49,681 nucleotides of DNA from Kiritimatiellia bacterium (GTDB lineage Bacteria > Verrucomicrobiota > Kiritimatiellia > RFP12 > UBA1067), in assembly GCA_017563185.1 (NCBI GenBank), contig JAFXIL010000176.1:1-49681 (forward strand), written 5' to 3'. Of the stretch, positions 7,698-16,843 are shown piece after piece (the first letter of the stretch is position 1; each line of letters opens with the position of its first letter). A model generated the notes under the pieces. It saw nothing but the letters and a program-made list of their open reading frames with translations. It had not been told where the DNA came from and searched no databases. A program made the position numbers and the translations under genes.

Positions 7698-9052
7698 CGT
7701 TGTCCATCCTCCTTCGAATAAAACTCAGTGCAGGATATTGCAAGTTTGACGGCTGATATCAATAGAAGCCATATAACCATTGCCTTCAATGATGTGAAAT
7801 TGTGCTTAGAAAGATAGGCAGTCAAAGACGCTGGTAGAATGTCCACAAAATATCCATATCCGGTGACGACGAGAAGAAAGACCGGGCAGAACAAGTGGAA
7901 CGGAATCCACCATTTCAGGAATGTGAAGCGTCCGGCGGAAACTTCTGTGCTAGTGTGGTATGAAATCAAGGCTATCATTGTTGCCATCATGATCATGCAT
8001 GGTATTACCCAGGCGAACTTAGAATATTCATCTCCATGCGGCAGAAGGCAGAGAACCTTTTCGCCGACAACGGCAAATAATGCGGCGAGCAGAATCCCAA
8101 ACGCCAGCGTCACAGCTGAGGCTTTGACTACAAGCGGTTTTGTGGATTTGCCTTTCTCGGCGAGTTCTGCGGTGTATGGGAACATCACTGCGAGCAAGGT
8201 GCCATTGATGAAGCCGGCGAGGTCGTAGAAACGAGTTGCCATATAGTACGCCCCAGACTCCACTTCAGGCAGTCGCTGCCTGATTATTATGGCTTCCACG
8301 AGACCTGATATGGCGGGGAACATCTGATAGGCGAGTACAGCGGCAAAGAGACGGGAGAGTTTCTTCACGGCATTACTGTTCCAGTATGGCTCTGCGCGGA
8401 CGCGGAAGTATTTCCTCAGAAACAGGACGGAAAGTAGAATGTTGGTCATAGGTGCCGCTGTCTGTCCGGCGAAATATCCCGAAAGCGCTCGAAATGGCAT
8501 CAGGCATAGCATGACCGCGAAGCGCATCGGCGCAGCCAGGATGTTTATCAATGAGACTTCTTTAAACCGTTTCAGCGCTTGAAGCACGTTAGAATAGACG
8601 GGTGCGGCGCATCCGGCAAAAGCGGAGGCGATGATGAGAAAGCCCAACATCCCCTCGACTATGCGCAGACGTTCCAGAAAGAATGGCAGAACCAGTTTCG
8701 CGGCAATGGCGGAGATGATGAGCAGCGCGCTCATCACCATGAACACGCCGCGCACGAGAGTCTTCATTTTCCCCAGCTCTCCGTTTGTCGAGAGCGTGTT
8801 GACCTCCTTCATGAACACTGTCGCGAATGCGGAGGCGGGAATCGCGATGAACATCGCAAAGTTCGAGAGAGGAAGCACTGCGCCGAGTTCGGACTGTCCG
8901 ACGTATTTAGGCACGAGCCACAATCCGACGAAGGCGTTTAGGACGTCGGCCACACGGCACGCGCAGAAGAGCATCAGCGAATGCCACCAAAAATCGCCCA
9001 GTCGTCTGTGCAGGCTGTCGAGAGCATTCTTGATTGTGATAATTCCAGTCAA
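7694..9052 (-). CDS. Polysaccharide flippase (Wzx/RfbX, MOP superfamily)
   Basis: The 452-residue, strongly hydrophobic protein has about twelve to fourteen predicted helices. Its N-terminal segment (FVGLWLVPKYVGQSELGAVLPL) is typical of Wzx-type exporters that flip undecaprenyl-linked repeat units across the inner membrane. A TTG start at 9050-9052 is used because no ATG lies near the conserved N-terminus. AAAAGG lies 4 nt upstream and GAGGAG slightly further. It is the first gene of a two-gene minus-strand operon transcribed away from the CDP-sugar operon, so the two probably serve the same O-antigen or capsule. Confidence 0.8.
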   Translation of the reverse strand: MTGIITIKNALDSLHRRLGDFWWHSLMLFCACRVADVLNAFVGLWLVPKYVGQSELGAVLPLSNFAMFIAIPASAFATVFMKEVNTLSTNGELGKMKTLVRGVFMVMSALLIISAIAAKLVLPFFLERLRIVEGMLGFLIIASAFAGCAAPVYSNVLQALKRFKEVSLINILAAPMRFAVMLCLMPFRALSGYFAGQTAAPMTNILLSVLFLRKYFRVRAEPYWNSNAVKKLSRLFAAVLAYQMFPAISGLVEAIIIRQRLPEVESGAYYMATRFYDLAGFINGTLLAVMFPYTAELAEKGKSTKPLVVKASAVTLAFGILLAALFAVVGEKVLCLLPHGDEYSKFAWVIPCMIMMATMIALISYHTSTEVSAGRFTFLKWWIPFHLFCPVFLLVVTGYGYFVDILPASLTAYLSKHNFTSLKAMVIWLLLISAVKLAISCTEFYSKEDGQR

Positions 9053-9078
9053 CTTGCCTTTTGTCTCCTCTGCGCTAC

Positions 9079-9087
9079 ATTATATCA
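9079..9087 (-). promoter_or_regulatory. Extended -10 promoter (TGA-TATAAT) for the flippase operon
   Basis: On the minus strand TGA-TATAAT occupies 9087-9079, with TTGCGT as a possible -35 (9108-9103, 18 bp spacer). It is 26 nt before the TTG start of the flippase. Confidence 0.65.
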
Positions 9088-9155
9088 CGGCATTGTTCAG
9101 AAACGCAAGACCAGATTAAATATGCATAAAAATAGCGGCAGATAAACACGATTTT

Positions 9156-9164
9156 TGCTATACT
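9156..9164 (+). promoter_or_regulatory. Extended -10 promoter (TGC-TATACT) for the CDP-sugar operon
   Basis: TGC-TATACT ends at 9164, only 8 nt before the ATG at 9173, with no Shine-Dalgarno between. The transcript would begin at or next to the start codon (predicted leaderless). The intergenic region is AT-rich and also holds the divergent flippase promoter. Confidence 0.6.
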
Positions 9165-9172
9165 ATTCGGCG

Positions 9173-10000
9173 ATGAAAGTAGCAAGCAAGAAGTCTTCTG
9201 GACAGATGCCACCCGTGATGATTCTATGCGGGGGTAAGGGTACGCGTCTGCGTGACGTGACGGAGCTGTTGCCCAAGCCGATGGTGCCGGTGGGCGAGCA
9301 GCCTATTCTGTGGCATATCATGAAGTCGTATGCAGCGTTCGGATGTAGACGTTTCATCCTTTGCCTTGGTTACAAGAGAGAGGTGTTCGTTGACTATTTC
9401 GTCAACTATCATCTTCGCACGAGCGACGCCACGATCACGCTGGGCCACGAGCCGAAGATCAAGTTCCACGGCGCCGTGCCGGAACGCGACTGGGAGGTCA
9501 CACTCGCCGGCACGGGTCTTGACACCCTCACGGCCGGGCGCGTGTGGCGCGCGGCTAAGTATCTGCGCGCAGAAGACGATGACTTCTTCCTCACATACGG
9601 TGATGGCGTTTCAGATATTGACATCGCCGCATCGCTTCGTGCGCACCGCCGTTCGGGGCGTGCCATCACGATTTCCGCGGTGAGGCCCGCCGCCCGTTTC
9701 GGCGAGATCGAAGTCGAAGGCGATCTCGTGACCCGTTTCCAGGAGAAGCCGCTCGTCTCCAAGAACTTCATAAACGGCGGGTTCATGGTAGTGTCGCGCC
9801 GATTCATAGATTCGTATCTGAGCGATGCCGCCGACATGCCCCTTGAGCAGCCGCCGATGAAGAACGCGGCGGCGGCAGGCGACATGGCCGTGTATCGCCA
9901 TGCGGGATTCTGGCAGTGCATGGACACGAGCCGCGAGTATCAGCTTTTGAATGACATGTGGTCCAGCGGAGACGCGCCATGGGCGCGCAGATGGCGATGA
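9173..10000 (+). CDS. rfbF: Glucose-1-phosphate cytidylyltransferase
   Basis: The enzyme makes CDP-glucose from CTP and glucose-1-phosphate, the first step to CDP-3,6-dideoxyhexoses. The nucleotidyltransferase signature LCGGKGTRLRDVT (about residues 17-29), LPKPMVPVGEQPILWHIM, LTYGDGVSDID and GGFMV match RfbF/AscA. ATG 9173 is preferred over an in-frame TTG at 9155, which would overlap the -10. At 275 residues the protein is slightly longer than the usual 257, with a Ser/Lys-rich extension before the Rossmann strand. It heads an operon ending with rfbG and rfbH, which fixes its sugar as CDP-glucose. Confidence 0.9.
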   Translation: MKVASKKSSGQMPPVMILCGGKGTRLRDVTELLPKPMVPVGEQPILWHIMKSYAAFGCRRFILCLGYKREVFVDYFVNYHLRTSDATITLGHEPKIKFHGAVPERDWEVTLAGTGLDTLTAGRVWRAAKYLRAEDDDFFLTYGDGVSDIDIAASLRAHRRSGRAITISAVRPAARFGEIEVEGDLVTRFQEKPLVSKNFINGGFMVVSRRFIDSYLSDAADMPLEQPPMKNAAAAGDMAVYRHAGFWQCMDTSREYQLLNDMWSSGDAPWARRWR

Positions 10001-10063
10001 AGAATAGCGTCGCCGGGTCGCTGATCAATTCCGAGAAAGGACCTGGCGGAAAGTGGTTTTGAC

Positions 10064-10900
10064 ATGGTCGATATTCTTGAAAGATCGATTCCGCTGGCCA
10101 ATAGGATTCGTCAGGACGCGATTCGTATGGCGCATATGACTCATGCCTCGCACATAGGCGCGGTGATGTCTGTTGCGGACATTGTGGCGGTGTTGTACAG
10201 CGGCGTGGCCAATGTCTTTCCTGATGATCCGAAAAATGTCGCGCGGGACAGGATTGTGCTGAGCAAAGGACATGCCGGAATGGCGATCTACGCAGCATTG
10301 GCGGAGACAGGGTTCTTCCCGCGTTCGGAATTGAATCGCTACTACATGGATGGAAGCGTTTATTCCGGGCATGTCTCGCACAGAGGAATTCCCGGCGTCG
10401 AGTTTTCCACGGGTTCGCTTGGTCAGGGAGTGTGCGTGGCATGTGGAATGGCGCTTTCTGCAAAGATGCACGGCAAGAGCCATCACGTCTATGCCATCAT
10501 AGGGGATGGAGAGAACGAAGAGGGGGCGGTGTGGGAGATGGCTTTGTTTGCCGCTCATAGGGAACTGTCGAATTTTACCGTGGTGGTTGACCACAACAAA
10601 ATGCAGGCCATGGGATTTTGCGAACAGGAGGCGGGTCTTTCGGATCTGGCCGGGAAATGGAAATCGTTCAAATGGCATGTGGTTGAAGTTCTGGACGGCA
10701 ATGATCATGCTCAGCTGATTTCGGCCTTTGATTCGCATGAAGACGGGAAGCCGACCGTGATCATCGCCAATACCATAAAGGGCAAAGGTGTTTCATACAT
10801 GGAGAACAACATCCTATGGCACTATCGCGACCCGCAGGGCGAGTTATATGAAAAGGCCATACGCGAACTTGGAGGGGATCCGTCATGCGAAATCATTTGA
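10064..10900 (+). CDS. Transketolase N-terminal (TPP-binding) subunit
   Basis: This is the first half of a split transketolase. The TPP pyrophosphate/Mg2+ motif GDGENEEGAVWEM (about residues 147-159), the SKGHA block (about 68) and FSTGSLGQG are all present. The 278-residue length is typical of stand-alone N-terminal subunits. The following gene encodes the C-terminal half and overlaps it by 16 nt, so the two form one heteromeric enzyme that transfers two-carbon ketol units. Lying between rfbF and rfbG rather than with pentose-phosphate genes, it probably acts on an activated sugar (inference). Confidence 0.85.
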   Translation: MVDILERSIPLANRIRQDAIRMAHMTHASHIGAVMSVADIVAVLYSGVANVFPDDPKNVARDRIVLSKGHAGMAIYAALAETGFFPRSELNRYYMDGSVYSGHVSHRGIPGVEFSTGSLGQGVCVACGMALSAKMHGKSHHVYAIIGDGENEEGAVWEMALFAAHRELSNFTVVVDHNKMQAMGFCEQEAGLSDLAGKWKSFKWHVVEVLDGNDHAQLISAFDSHEDGKPTVIIANTIKGKGVSYMENNILWHYRDPQGELYEKAIRELGGDPSCEII

Positions 10901-11850
10901 TTGCGGAGCTCGAGAAGATAGCCGAAGAAGATCATCGCGTAGTTGTGTTGACGGCGGATCTTGGATACAGCGTGCTTGATTCTTTCTCACGCAAGTTCCC
11001 GGAAAGGTGCATGAATGTAGGCATCTGCGAGCAGAACATGGCGTCAATCGCAGCAGGCCTTGCGATGGATGGCAATGTCGTATATACTTACTCCATTGGG
11101 AATTTTCCCGTCATGCGCTGCCTTGAGCAGATCCGAAATTGCATCTGCTACCATGATGTGGACGTGAAGATAATTGCCGTAGGCGGTGGCTTTGTGTATG
11201 GACAGCTGGGCATGTCGCACCATGCAACGGAAGACCTAGCCATTACGAGAGCGCTCCCGAATATGCGGGTGTTCTGTCCGGCAGACCCTGATGAGGCCGT
11301 GTGGACGATACGGGTGGCGCATGAAACGAGCGGCCCATGCTACATTCGATTGGCGAGGGGAGGTGAACCGCCGCTTCACCCTTCGCTCTCAGACTATGAC
11401 GTGACAAGACTTCTTCCGATAATGGAGGGTGGGCAAGTGGCCGTTCTGGCTACGGGGCCAGTTTTGGCCGAAGCATTGTCGGCTAGTTCCGCTCTGCGTG
11501 AAAACGGGATTGAGCTAGGGATATATAACTGTATCTGCCTTAAGCCGTTCGACGTAGAAACTCTCCGTTCCATCGCAGATCGATATGCTGCCATAATCAC
11601 GATTGAAGAGCACAATGTAGTTGGCGGGCTTGGAAGCATCGTGTCGGACTTGCTGCTTGAGGCAATGCCTTCTGCCATGCCGCGACTCGTCAAGTTGGGG
11701 TTGCAGGACGTCTATACAAGTGTTGTCGGCAGTCAGTCATATCTTCGTAGGCATTATGGGCTTGCATCGGACGATGTCGTCAGGACGGTTGGCGAATTGA
11801 TGTCGTGGATGCGAACGACGGGATACAGCGCTACGGGTGTGCCACCATGA
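10885..11850 (+). CDS. Transketolase C-terminal subunit
   Basis: The 321-residue product carries the pyrimidine-binding and C-terminal domains of transketolase. GICEQNMASIAAGLA holds the Glu that activates TPP, followed by the GGGFVYGQLGMSHHATEDLA block, FCPADPDEAVW and CYIRLARG. The ATG at 10885 is preceded by GGAGGGG inside the end of the N-terminal subunit gene. Its stop overlaps the ATG of the next gene (ATGA), again indicating tight coupling. The pairing in a nucleotide-sugar operon suggests a ketol transfer or a branched-sugar step rather than central metabolism. Confidence 0.85.
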   Translation: MRNHLIAELEKIAEEDHRVVVLTADLGYSVLDSFSRKFPERCMNVGICEQNMASIAAGLAMDGNVVYTYSIGNFPVMRCLEQIRNCICYHDVDVKIIAVGGGFVYGQLGMSHHATEDLAITRALPNMRVFCPADPDEAVWTIRVAHETSGPCYIRLARGGEPPLHPSLSDYDVTRLLPIMEGGQVAVLATGPVLAEALSASSALRENGIELGIYNCICLKPFDVETLRSIADRYAAIITIEEHNVVGGLGSIVSDLLLEAMPSAMPRLVKLGLQDVYTSVVGSQSYLRRHYGLASDDVVRTVGELMSWMRTTGYSATGVPP

Positions 11851-12830
11851 CACGACATTTCAACAGATTTGATGGCGGGACTGCGTTTGGAGAGAAGCGC
11901 CTTTTCATAACCGGTGGAACTGGCTTCTTCGGGAAGTCGATGCTCGACTACCGTCTGCGCCATCCGGAATGGCTCTGGGCGAAGGCCGAATGGGTGATAC
12001 TTTCGCGATCACCCGAGTGCTTTGCGATGGTGCATCCGCGCCTCGCGAATCAGCGGGGAGTTTCATTTGCCGTCGGCGATGTGCGTGACTTCGCCTTCCC
12101 GAAATGCCGCTTCGACGCCATCATTCACGCTGCCACAAGCGTGTCGGCAACGCTCTCGGACGAAGAGACGACAAGCGTAATCGTCGATGGCGCGCGTCAT
12201 GTTGCTGAGTTTGCAAAGGCGATAGATTGTCCGCGCCTGCTATTCACAAGCTCGGGCGCTGTGTATGGGCCGAAGCATGCTCCCGTGGATGAAACGGCGC
12301 AGTGTGCTCCTGCAACCGCATACGGCAAGGGTAAGCTCGCAGCCGAGCATATGCTGTCTGACGCAGACCTTGACGTTAAGATCGCACGGTGCTTTGCCTT
12401 CGTCGGGCCTTATCTCGACCGCGGCATGCAGTATGCCATAGGCAACTTCATCCAGAACTGCCTTGACGGGAGGCCTGTCGTCATCAATGGAGACGGTGCG
12501 CCGCTTCGCAGCTATCTCTACGCCGACGACCTTGTTGAATGGCTGTTTGCGATCTTGGATCGTGGCCAATCCAGACGGGTGTACAACGTTGGCGGCGAAA
12601 GGGCTGTCTCGATTCGCGCCCTCGCCGAGGCGGTGCGTAGCGCACTTGGGATGAAAGTGGAGATAGTTGTGAAGCAGAAGCCAGCGCGCGACGTTCCGGC
12701 ATCGGTGTATGTGCCGGTTGTGGATCGCGCGAAAGACGAGCTCGGTCTGCAAGTGCGCACGCCGCTTGAATGCGCGGTGCGGAAGTCGGCGGCCTTTGAC
12801 GCGGCGGCAGAAGGAAGGATAAATGCATGA
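11847..12830 (+). CDS. NAD(P)-dependent epimerase/reductase (extended SDR)
   Basis: An extended short-chain dehydrogenase of 327 residues. The Rossmann motif is FITGGTGFFG (about residues 18-27), the catalytic Ser lies in LLFTSSGAVYG, and YGKGKLAAE supplies the Tyr-x-x-x-Lys pair. GDGAPLRSYLYADDLVEWL is a typical sugar-epimerase C-terminal element. It probably reduces or epimerises the keto group of the CDP-deoxyhexose made by RfbF/G/H, as RfbJ (abequose synthase) or RfbE (tyvelose epimerase) do; the sequence does not decide which. It overlaps the transketolase subunit and rfbG by ATGA at both ends. Confidence 0.8.
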   Translation: MTRHFNRFDGGTAFGEKRLFITGGTGFFGKSMLDYRLRHPEWLWAKAEWVILSRSPECFAMVHPRLANQRGVSFAVGDVRDFAFPKCRFDAIIHAATSVSATLSDEETTSVIVDGARHVAEFAKAIDCPRLLFTSSGAVYGPKHAPVDETAQCAPATAYGKGKLAAEHMLSDADLDVKIARCFAFVGPYLDRGMQYAIGNFIQNCLDGRPVVINGDGAPLRSYLYADDLVEWLFAILDRGQSRRVYNVGGERAVSIRALAEAVRSALGMKVEIVVKQKPARDVPASVYVPVVDRAKDELGLQVRTPLECAVRKSAAFDAAAEGRINA

Positions 12831-13930
12831 ATCTAGACGCCTATAATGGACGGCGCGTGCTTGTGACCGGCCACACAGGATTCAAGGGATCGTGGCTCTG
12901 CGAATGGCTGCTTTCGCTTGGTGCCAAGGTGCACGGTTTCGCTCTTGAGCCGCCTACACGCCCCGCGCTCTTCTCCCAGCTCAGGCTTGCAAGGCGCATC
13001 GCCTCGCACGAGATTGGCGACGTGCGCGACAATGCCGCCGTGCTGGCGTGCGTGAAGCGCGTCAAGCCGCATTTTATATTCCATCTTGCCGCCCAGCCGA
13101 TTGTACGTGAATCGTACCGTGCGCCGGCGGCAACCTTCGACGTGAACGTGATGGGAACTGTGAACGTGCTTGAGGCCGTGCGCGAATGGCGGCTCCGCGC
13201 GGGTAGCAGCGCGCCATGCTCGGTCGTGTGCGTGACGACGGATAAAGTCTATGCCAACGACAACTCGGGCAGGGCGTTCTTGGAAACGGATCCTCTCGGC
13301 GGCGACGATCCGTATAGCGCGTCGAAGGGGGCATGTGAGATCGTGGCAGCAAGCTACCGCAGCAGCTTCTTCCGGGATTCGTCCGTGCGTCTTGCCACCG
13401 CACGCGCGGGCAATGTTATAGGTGGGGGCGACTGGGCGAGAGATCGCATCGTGCCTGATGCGATGCGCGCTTTTTTGCATGGCAGGCCGCTCGTCGTGCG
13501 CAACCGACGTTCGACGCGTCCGTGGCAGCATGTGCTCGAGCCGCTTTGTGGTTATCTTATGCTTGGTGCCGCACTTGACGATGGCGTGGAAGGAGCGGAT
13601 TCCGCGTTCAACTTCGGTCCAGATGCAAAGACGGTGAGAACGGTGGGCGTACTTGCAGAAGCGCTCGCCGCAGGCTGCTTCCGGCAGGGCGAAGTGCGGT
13701 TTCAAAGCGAGGCTGGGGCGCCGAGAGAGGCGGTGCGTTTGCAGCTTGATTCGTACAAGGCTAAGAATGTGCTGGGATGGCGTCCATGTTTCGGGTTCGC
13801 GCGCATGGTGAGTGCCGTGTGCGAATGGTACCTTCTGGTGAACGAGTGTTCGGAGGCGGCACCAGAAGTGACGCGCAGGCAGATCGGGGAATACTGCAAG
13901 ATCAGACTAGGCAAAGCGAGGGGACAATGA
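12827..13930 (+). CDS. rfbG: CDP-glucose 4,6-dehydratase
   Basis: The enzyme converts CDP-glucose to CDP-4-keto-6-deoxyglucose using tightly bound NAD+. The 367-residue sequence begins with the RfbG hallmark VLVTGHTGFKGSWLCEWL. It continues with FHLAAQPIVRESYRAP, VTTDKVYAN, the catalytic DPYSASK (Tyr-x-x-x-Lys) and RAGNVIGGGDWARDRIVPD. The length and these blocks match RfbG/AscB/DdhB closely. The start ATG overlaps the preceding stop (ATGA) and the stop overlaps rfbH in the same way. Confidence 0.93.
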   Translation: MNLDAYNGRRVLVTGHTGFKGSWLCEWLLSLGAKVHGFALEPPTRPALFSQLRLARRIASHEIGDVRDNAAVLACVKRVKPHFIFHLAAQPIVRESYRAPAATFDVNVMGTVNVLEAVREWRLRAGSSAPCSVVCVTTDKVYANDNSGRAFLETDPLGGDDPYSASKGACEIVAASYRSSFFRDSSVRLATARAGNVIGGGDWARDRIVPDAMRAFLHGRPLVVRNRRSTRPWQHVLEPLCGYLMLGAALDDGVEGADSAFNFGPDAKTVRTVGVLAEALAAGCFRQGEVRFQSEAGAPREAVRLQLDSYKAKNVLGWRPCFGFARMVSAVCEWYLLVNECSEAAPEVTRRQIGEYCKIRLGKARGQ

Positions 13931-15261
13931 TCGAGGAAGACGCAGAAAAGCTAAAGAGCGAGATTCTTGACAGGGTCGCGCGCTACTATCGGCTCGTGGA
14001 GGAGCCGAAAAGGCATGCGCAGTTTGTTCCTGGTCGGGACCGCGTGAACTACGCAGGTCGCGTATTTGACGAGCGCGAGATGGTGAATCTCGTGGAGGCG
14101 TCGCTTGAGTTCTGGCTTACGCACGGACGCTGGGCTCGCGATTTCGAGGAGCGCCTTGCCGAGTTTCTGGGGCTGCGCTATGCGTTGCTGGTCAATTCTG
14201 GCTCGAGTGCCAATCTGCTCGCCTTCATGACCCTTACCTCGCCACTCCTCGGCAATCGCAGAATAGAGCGCGGCGATGAGGTGATCGCGGTGGCGGCCGC
14301 GTTCCCCACGACGGTGGCACCCATTGTGCAGTATGGTGCGGTGCCGGTGTTCCTGGACGTGACACTTGATACGGCGAACGTTGACGTGTCGCGGCTCGAA
14401 ACAGCCGTTTCGCCGCGCACGAAGGCTGTGTTCCTAGCGCACACTCTCGGCAATCCGTTCAATCTTCCCGTGGTGAAGTCGTTTTGCGAGAGGCACGGGC
14501 TCTGGTTGATCGAGGACAACTGCGATGCGCTTGGATCAAGGTTTGAAGGGCGGCTTACGGGCACGTGGGGCGACATCGGAACGTCGAGCTTCTACCCTCC
14601 GCACCACATGACGACTGGCGAGGGCGGCGCCGTCTACACGAACGACCCTCTTCTCCGCAAGATAGCACTTTCGATGCGAGACTGGGGCAGAGAATGCTGG
14701 TGTGATTCCGGAGTTGACAACACATGCGGTTGCCGGTTCACCAAACAGTTTGGTAGTCTTCCCCTTGGCTATGACCACAAGTATGTGTATTCTCATCTTG
14801 GCTACAATCTGAAGGCCACCGACCTACAGGCTTCGATCGGATGCGCGCAGATCGAGAAGCTGCCGGATTTCACCGAAAGGCGCAAGGCCAACTATGCGCG
14901 GCTAGAGGCTGGTCTTGGCGACGTCGCGGGTATACGAATCGCCCGCGCCGAACACGGCGCCGACCCTTCGTGGTTCGGATTTCTCATGACAGTCGAGCCC
15001 TACGCTGGTTTCACGCGCAACGAGCTTGCCGAGCATCTTGAAAGAAACAAGATACAGACGCGTAACCTCTTCGCCGGCAACATCCTGCGTCATCCTTGTT
15101 TCGAGACGTTGAAGGAGGGCATGGACTATCGCGTGGCGGGTGGGCTTGAAAATACCGATGCGCTCATGAACAACGCGCTGTGGATTGGGCTTTATCCCGG
15201 CATGGACAATGCGCGCATCGACCACATGATCGCCACAATACGCGCATTTGCTCAGCATTGA
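13927..15261 (+). CDS. rfbH: CDP-4-keto-6-deoxyglucose-3-dehydrase (E1)
   Basis: E1 is a PMP-dependent, [2Fe-2S] enzyme that removes the C-3 hydroxyl of CDP-4-keto-6-deoxyglucose. In the aminotransferase-fold motif SFYPPHHMTTGEGG the usual PLP lysine is replaced by His226, the hallmark of E1. A Cys cluster (CWC...CGC) supplies the iron-sulfur ligands. The N-terminal block HGRWARDFEERLAEFLG and NSGSSANLLA are also typical. The 444-residue length is normal. The start overlaps rfbG by ATGA with GAGGGGA upstream. The partner reductase E3 (RfbI/AscD) is not in this window. Confidence 0.93.
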   Translation: MIEEDAEKLKSEILDRVARYYRLVEEPKRHAQFVPGRDRVNYAGRVFDEREMVNLVEASLEFWLTHGRWARDFEERLAEFLGLRYALLVNSGSSANLLAFMTLTSPLLGNRRIERGDEVIAVAAAFPTTVAPIVQYGAVPVFLDVTLDTANVDVSRLETAVSPRTKAVFLAHTLGNPFNLPVVKSFCERHGLWLIEDNCDALGSRFEGRLTGTWGDIGTSSFYPPHHMTTGEGGAVYTNDPLLRKIALSMRDWGRECWCDSGVDNTCGCRFTKQFGSLPLGYDHKYVYSHLGYNLKATDLQASIGCAQIEKLPDFTERRKANYARLEAGLGDVAGIRIARAEHGADPSWFGFLMTVEPYAGFTRNELAEHLERNKIQTRNLFAGNILRHPCFETLKEGMDYRVAGGLENTDALMNNALWIGLYPGMDNARIDHMIATIRAFAQH

Positions 15262-15326
15262 CGGAAGTAGAGAGTGTGTCCGCCTTGGCGCAAGGCAGGC
15301 GCTTGTCCGGAGACGCGTGTTCTGGG

Positions 15327-15355
15327 TTGATTTCCGCTCCGTGATTCGCTAAAAT
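15327..15355 (+). promoter_or_regulatory. Candidate promoter (TTGATT, 17 bp, TAAAAT)
   Basis: TTGATT at 15327-15332 and TAAAAT at 15350-15355 are separated by 17 bp, 62 nt before ATG 15418. Within the 150-bp gap after rfbH only a weak 5-bp stem is visible as a possible terminator. Confidence 0.5.
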
Positions 15356-15417
15356 ATAGGCCGACGACGGTTGGAGGGTCAACGCTTCTTGTTTACAACA
15401 CCCGAAAGGAAATGAAG

Positions 15418-16821
15418 ATGAAGACAAATGAGCTGAATCGCCGCGACTTCATGCGGCTGGGCGTGGCCGCGGCCGCGCTGCCCGGAATACTGAAGGCGCA
15501 GCAGGCGCCGGCCAAGGCGGCGGGCGCGTACTACCGCGCCAACGAGACCGTGCGCGTGGCGTGCGTGGGCTACTCGGACCGCTTCCGCCAGTCTCTTCTG
15601 CCCTGCTTCAAGGGCCAGATGAAGGCGCTCAACTTCGACATGGTGGCTGTTGCCGACCTCTGGAAGAAGCGCCTTGAGGAGAAGGCCGTTCCCGGCATTT
15701 AAAAGGCGTTCGGCCACAAGATCGCCGCATACCGCAGCGACGTTGAGCTCTATGAGAAGGCGAAGGACATCGACGCCGTCATCATCTCCACGGCCGATTT
15801 CCAGCACGCCCAGCATGCCACCCATGCCGTCAACGCCGGCAAGGACGCCTACTGCGAAAAGCCGATGGCCGAGGACATGTACTCCGCCAATATGCTGCTC
15901 GACGCCGTGAACGCCAAGCGCAAGGCGGGCTTCGCTCCTGGCGCCGTGCTGCAGATCGGTTCCCAGCGCCGCAGCGGCCCCGCGTACCACGCCGCCAAGG
16001 AGTACCTCCAGAGCGGAAAGTTCGGCAAGCTCACATACGTGGACCTCTGCTGGAACGTGAATCAGAACCGCCGCTGGCGCAGGCCCGAGAATCTCGTCAA
16101 GTCCCTCAAGAAGGAGGACATCGACTGGAACCTCTGGCTCCTCGACCGCGATCCCGCGAGCTACGCATTCGATCCGCGCAAGTACCTCGAGTTCCGCCTC
16201 TTCTGGCCGTTCTCGAGCGGCATCCCCGGCCAGTGGATGTGCCACCAGATCGACACCGTGGGCTGGTACACGGGCCTTCTCCACCCGCTCAGCGCGGTGG
16301 CCTCGGGCGGCACCTACGCCTGGAACGACGGCCGCATGAGCTTCGACACGTTCACCACCATCCTCGAGTACGGCCCCTCCAAGCTCAACGACAAGGGTTT
16401 CCAGGCCGTGTTCTCGTCGCGCCAGACGAACAGCGCGCGCGGGAACGTGGAGAAATACCACGGCCCGAACGGCACCATCGACCTCTGCCGCGGCCGCTGG
16501 TCCAACGAGGGGGTGGAGGGCAGGGGCCGCGTCGAGGGCAAGCTCACTGAGAACTACAAGGCCGCCGAGACCGCCGCGAACACCGGCGGCGACAGCCTCA
16601 CCTCCGCCCACATGTACAACTGGATGAAGTGCGTGCGCGACCGCAAGGACCCCAACGCCTCCGTCGATGCCGGCTATGGCCACGCGATCGCCCTCATCAT
16701 GGCGAACGCCGCCAGCCGCACCGGCATGAAGGCGACGTTCTGCACGAAGACGCGCCAGGTGATTGTGAACGGCAAGCCGTTCATCGGCTACAACTCGCTT
16801 GCCACCGGCAAGTGCAGCTGA
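15418..16821 (+). pseudogene. Tat-exported Gfo/Idh/MocA oxidoreductase interrupted by an in-frame stop
   Basis: One reading frame runs through the whole region and is broken only by TAA at 15700-15702. The first part (ATG 15418, preceded by GAAAGGA at 15404-15410; ATG 15412 is also in frame) has a Tat signal LNRRDFMRLGVAAAALPG and a Rossmann start VRVACVGYSDRFRQS. After the stop the same frame continues with KAFGHKIAAYRSDV, the catalytic YCEKPMAED, LQIGSQRRSG and a family-typical end. The expected residue at the stop is a Gln or Glu, one substitution away from TAA. TAA is used as a normal stop elsewhere in the window, so recoding is unlikely. Either a recent nonsense mutation or a base-call error explains it. 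Confidence 0.8.
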
Positions 16822-16843
16822 CGACAGGTCGGTCATCTGCAGA

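Noticed and set aside
15262-15330. Terminator after rfbH
   Set aside because: Only a 5-bp GCCTT/AAGGC stem is seen, with no U-tract.
15680-15720. Stop-codon readthrough or alternative genetic code at the in-frame TAA
   Set aside because: TAA ends other intact genes in the window (for example at 3381-3383), so a standard code and a mutation are simpler.
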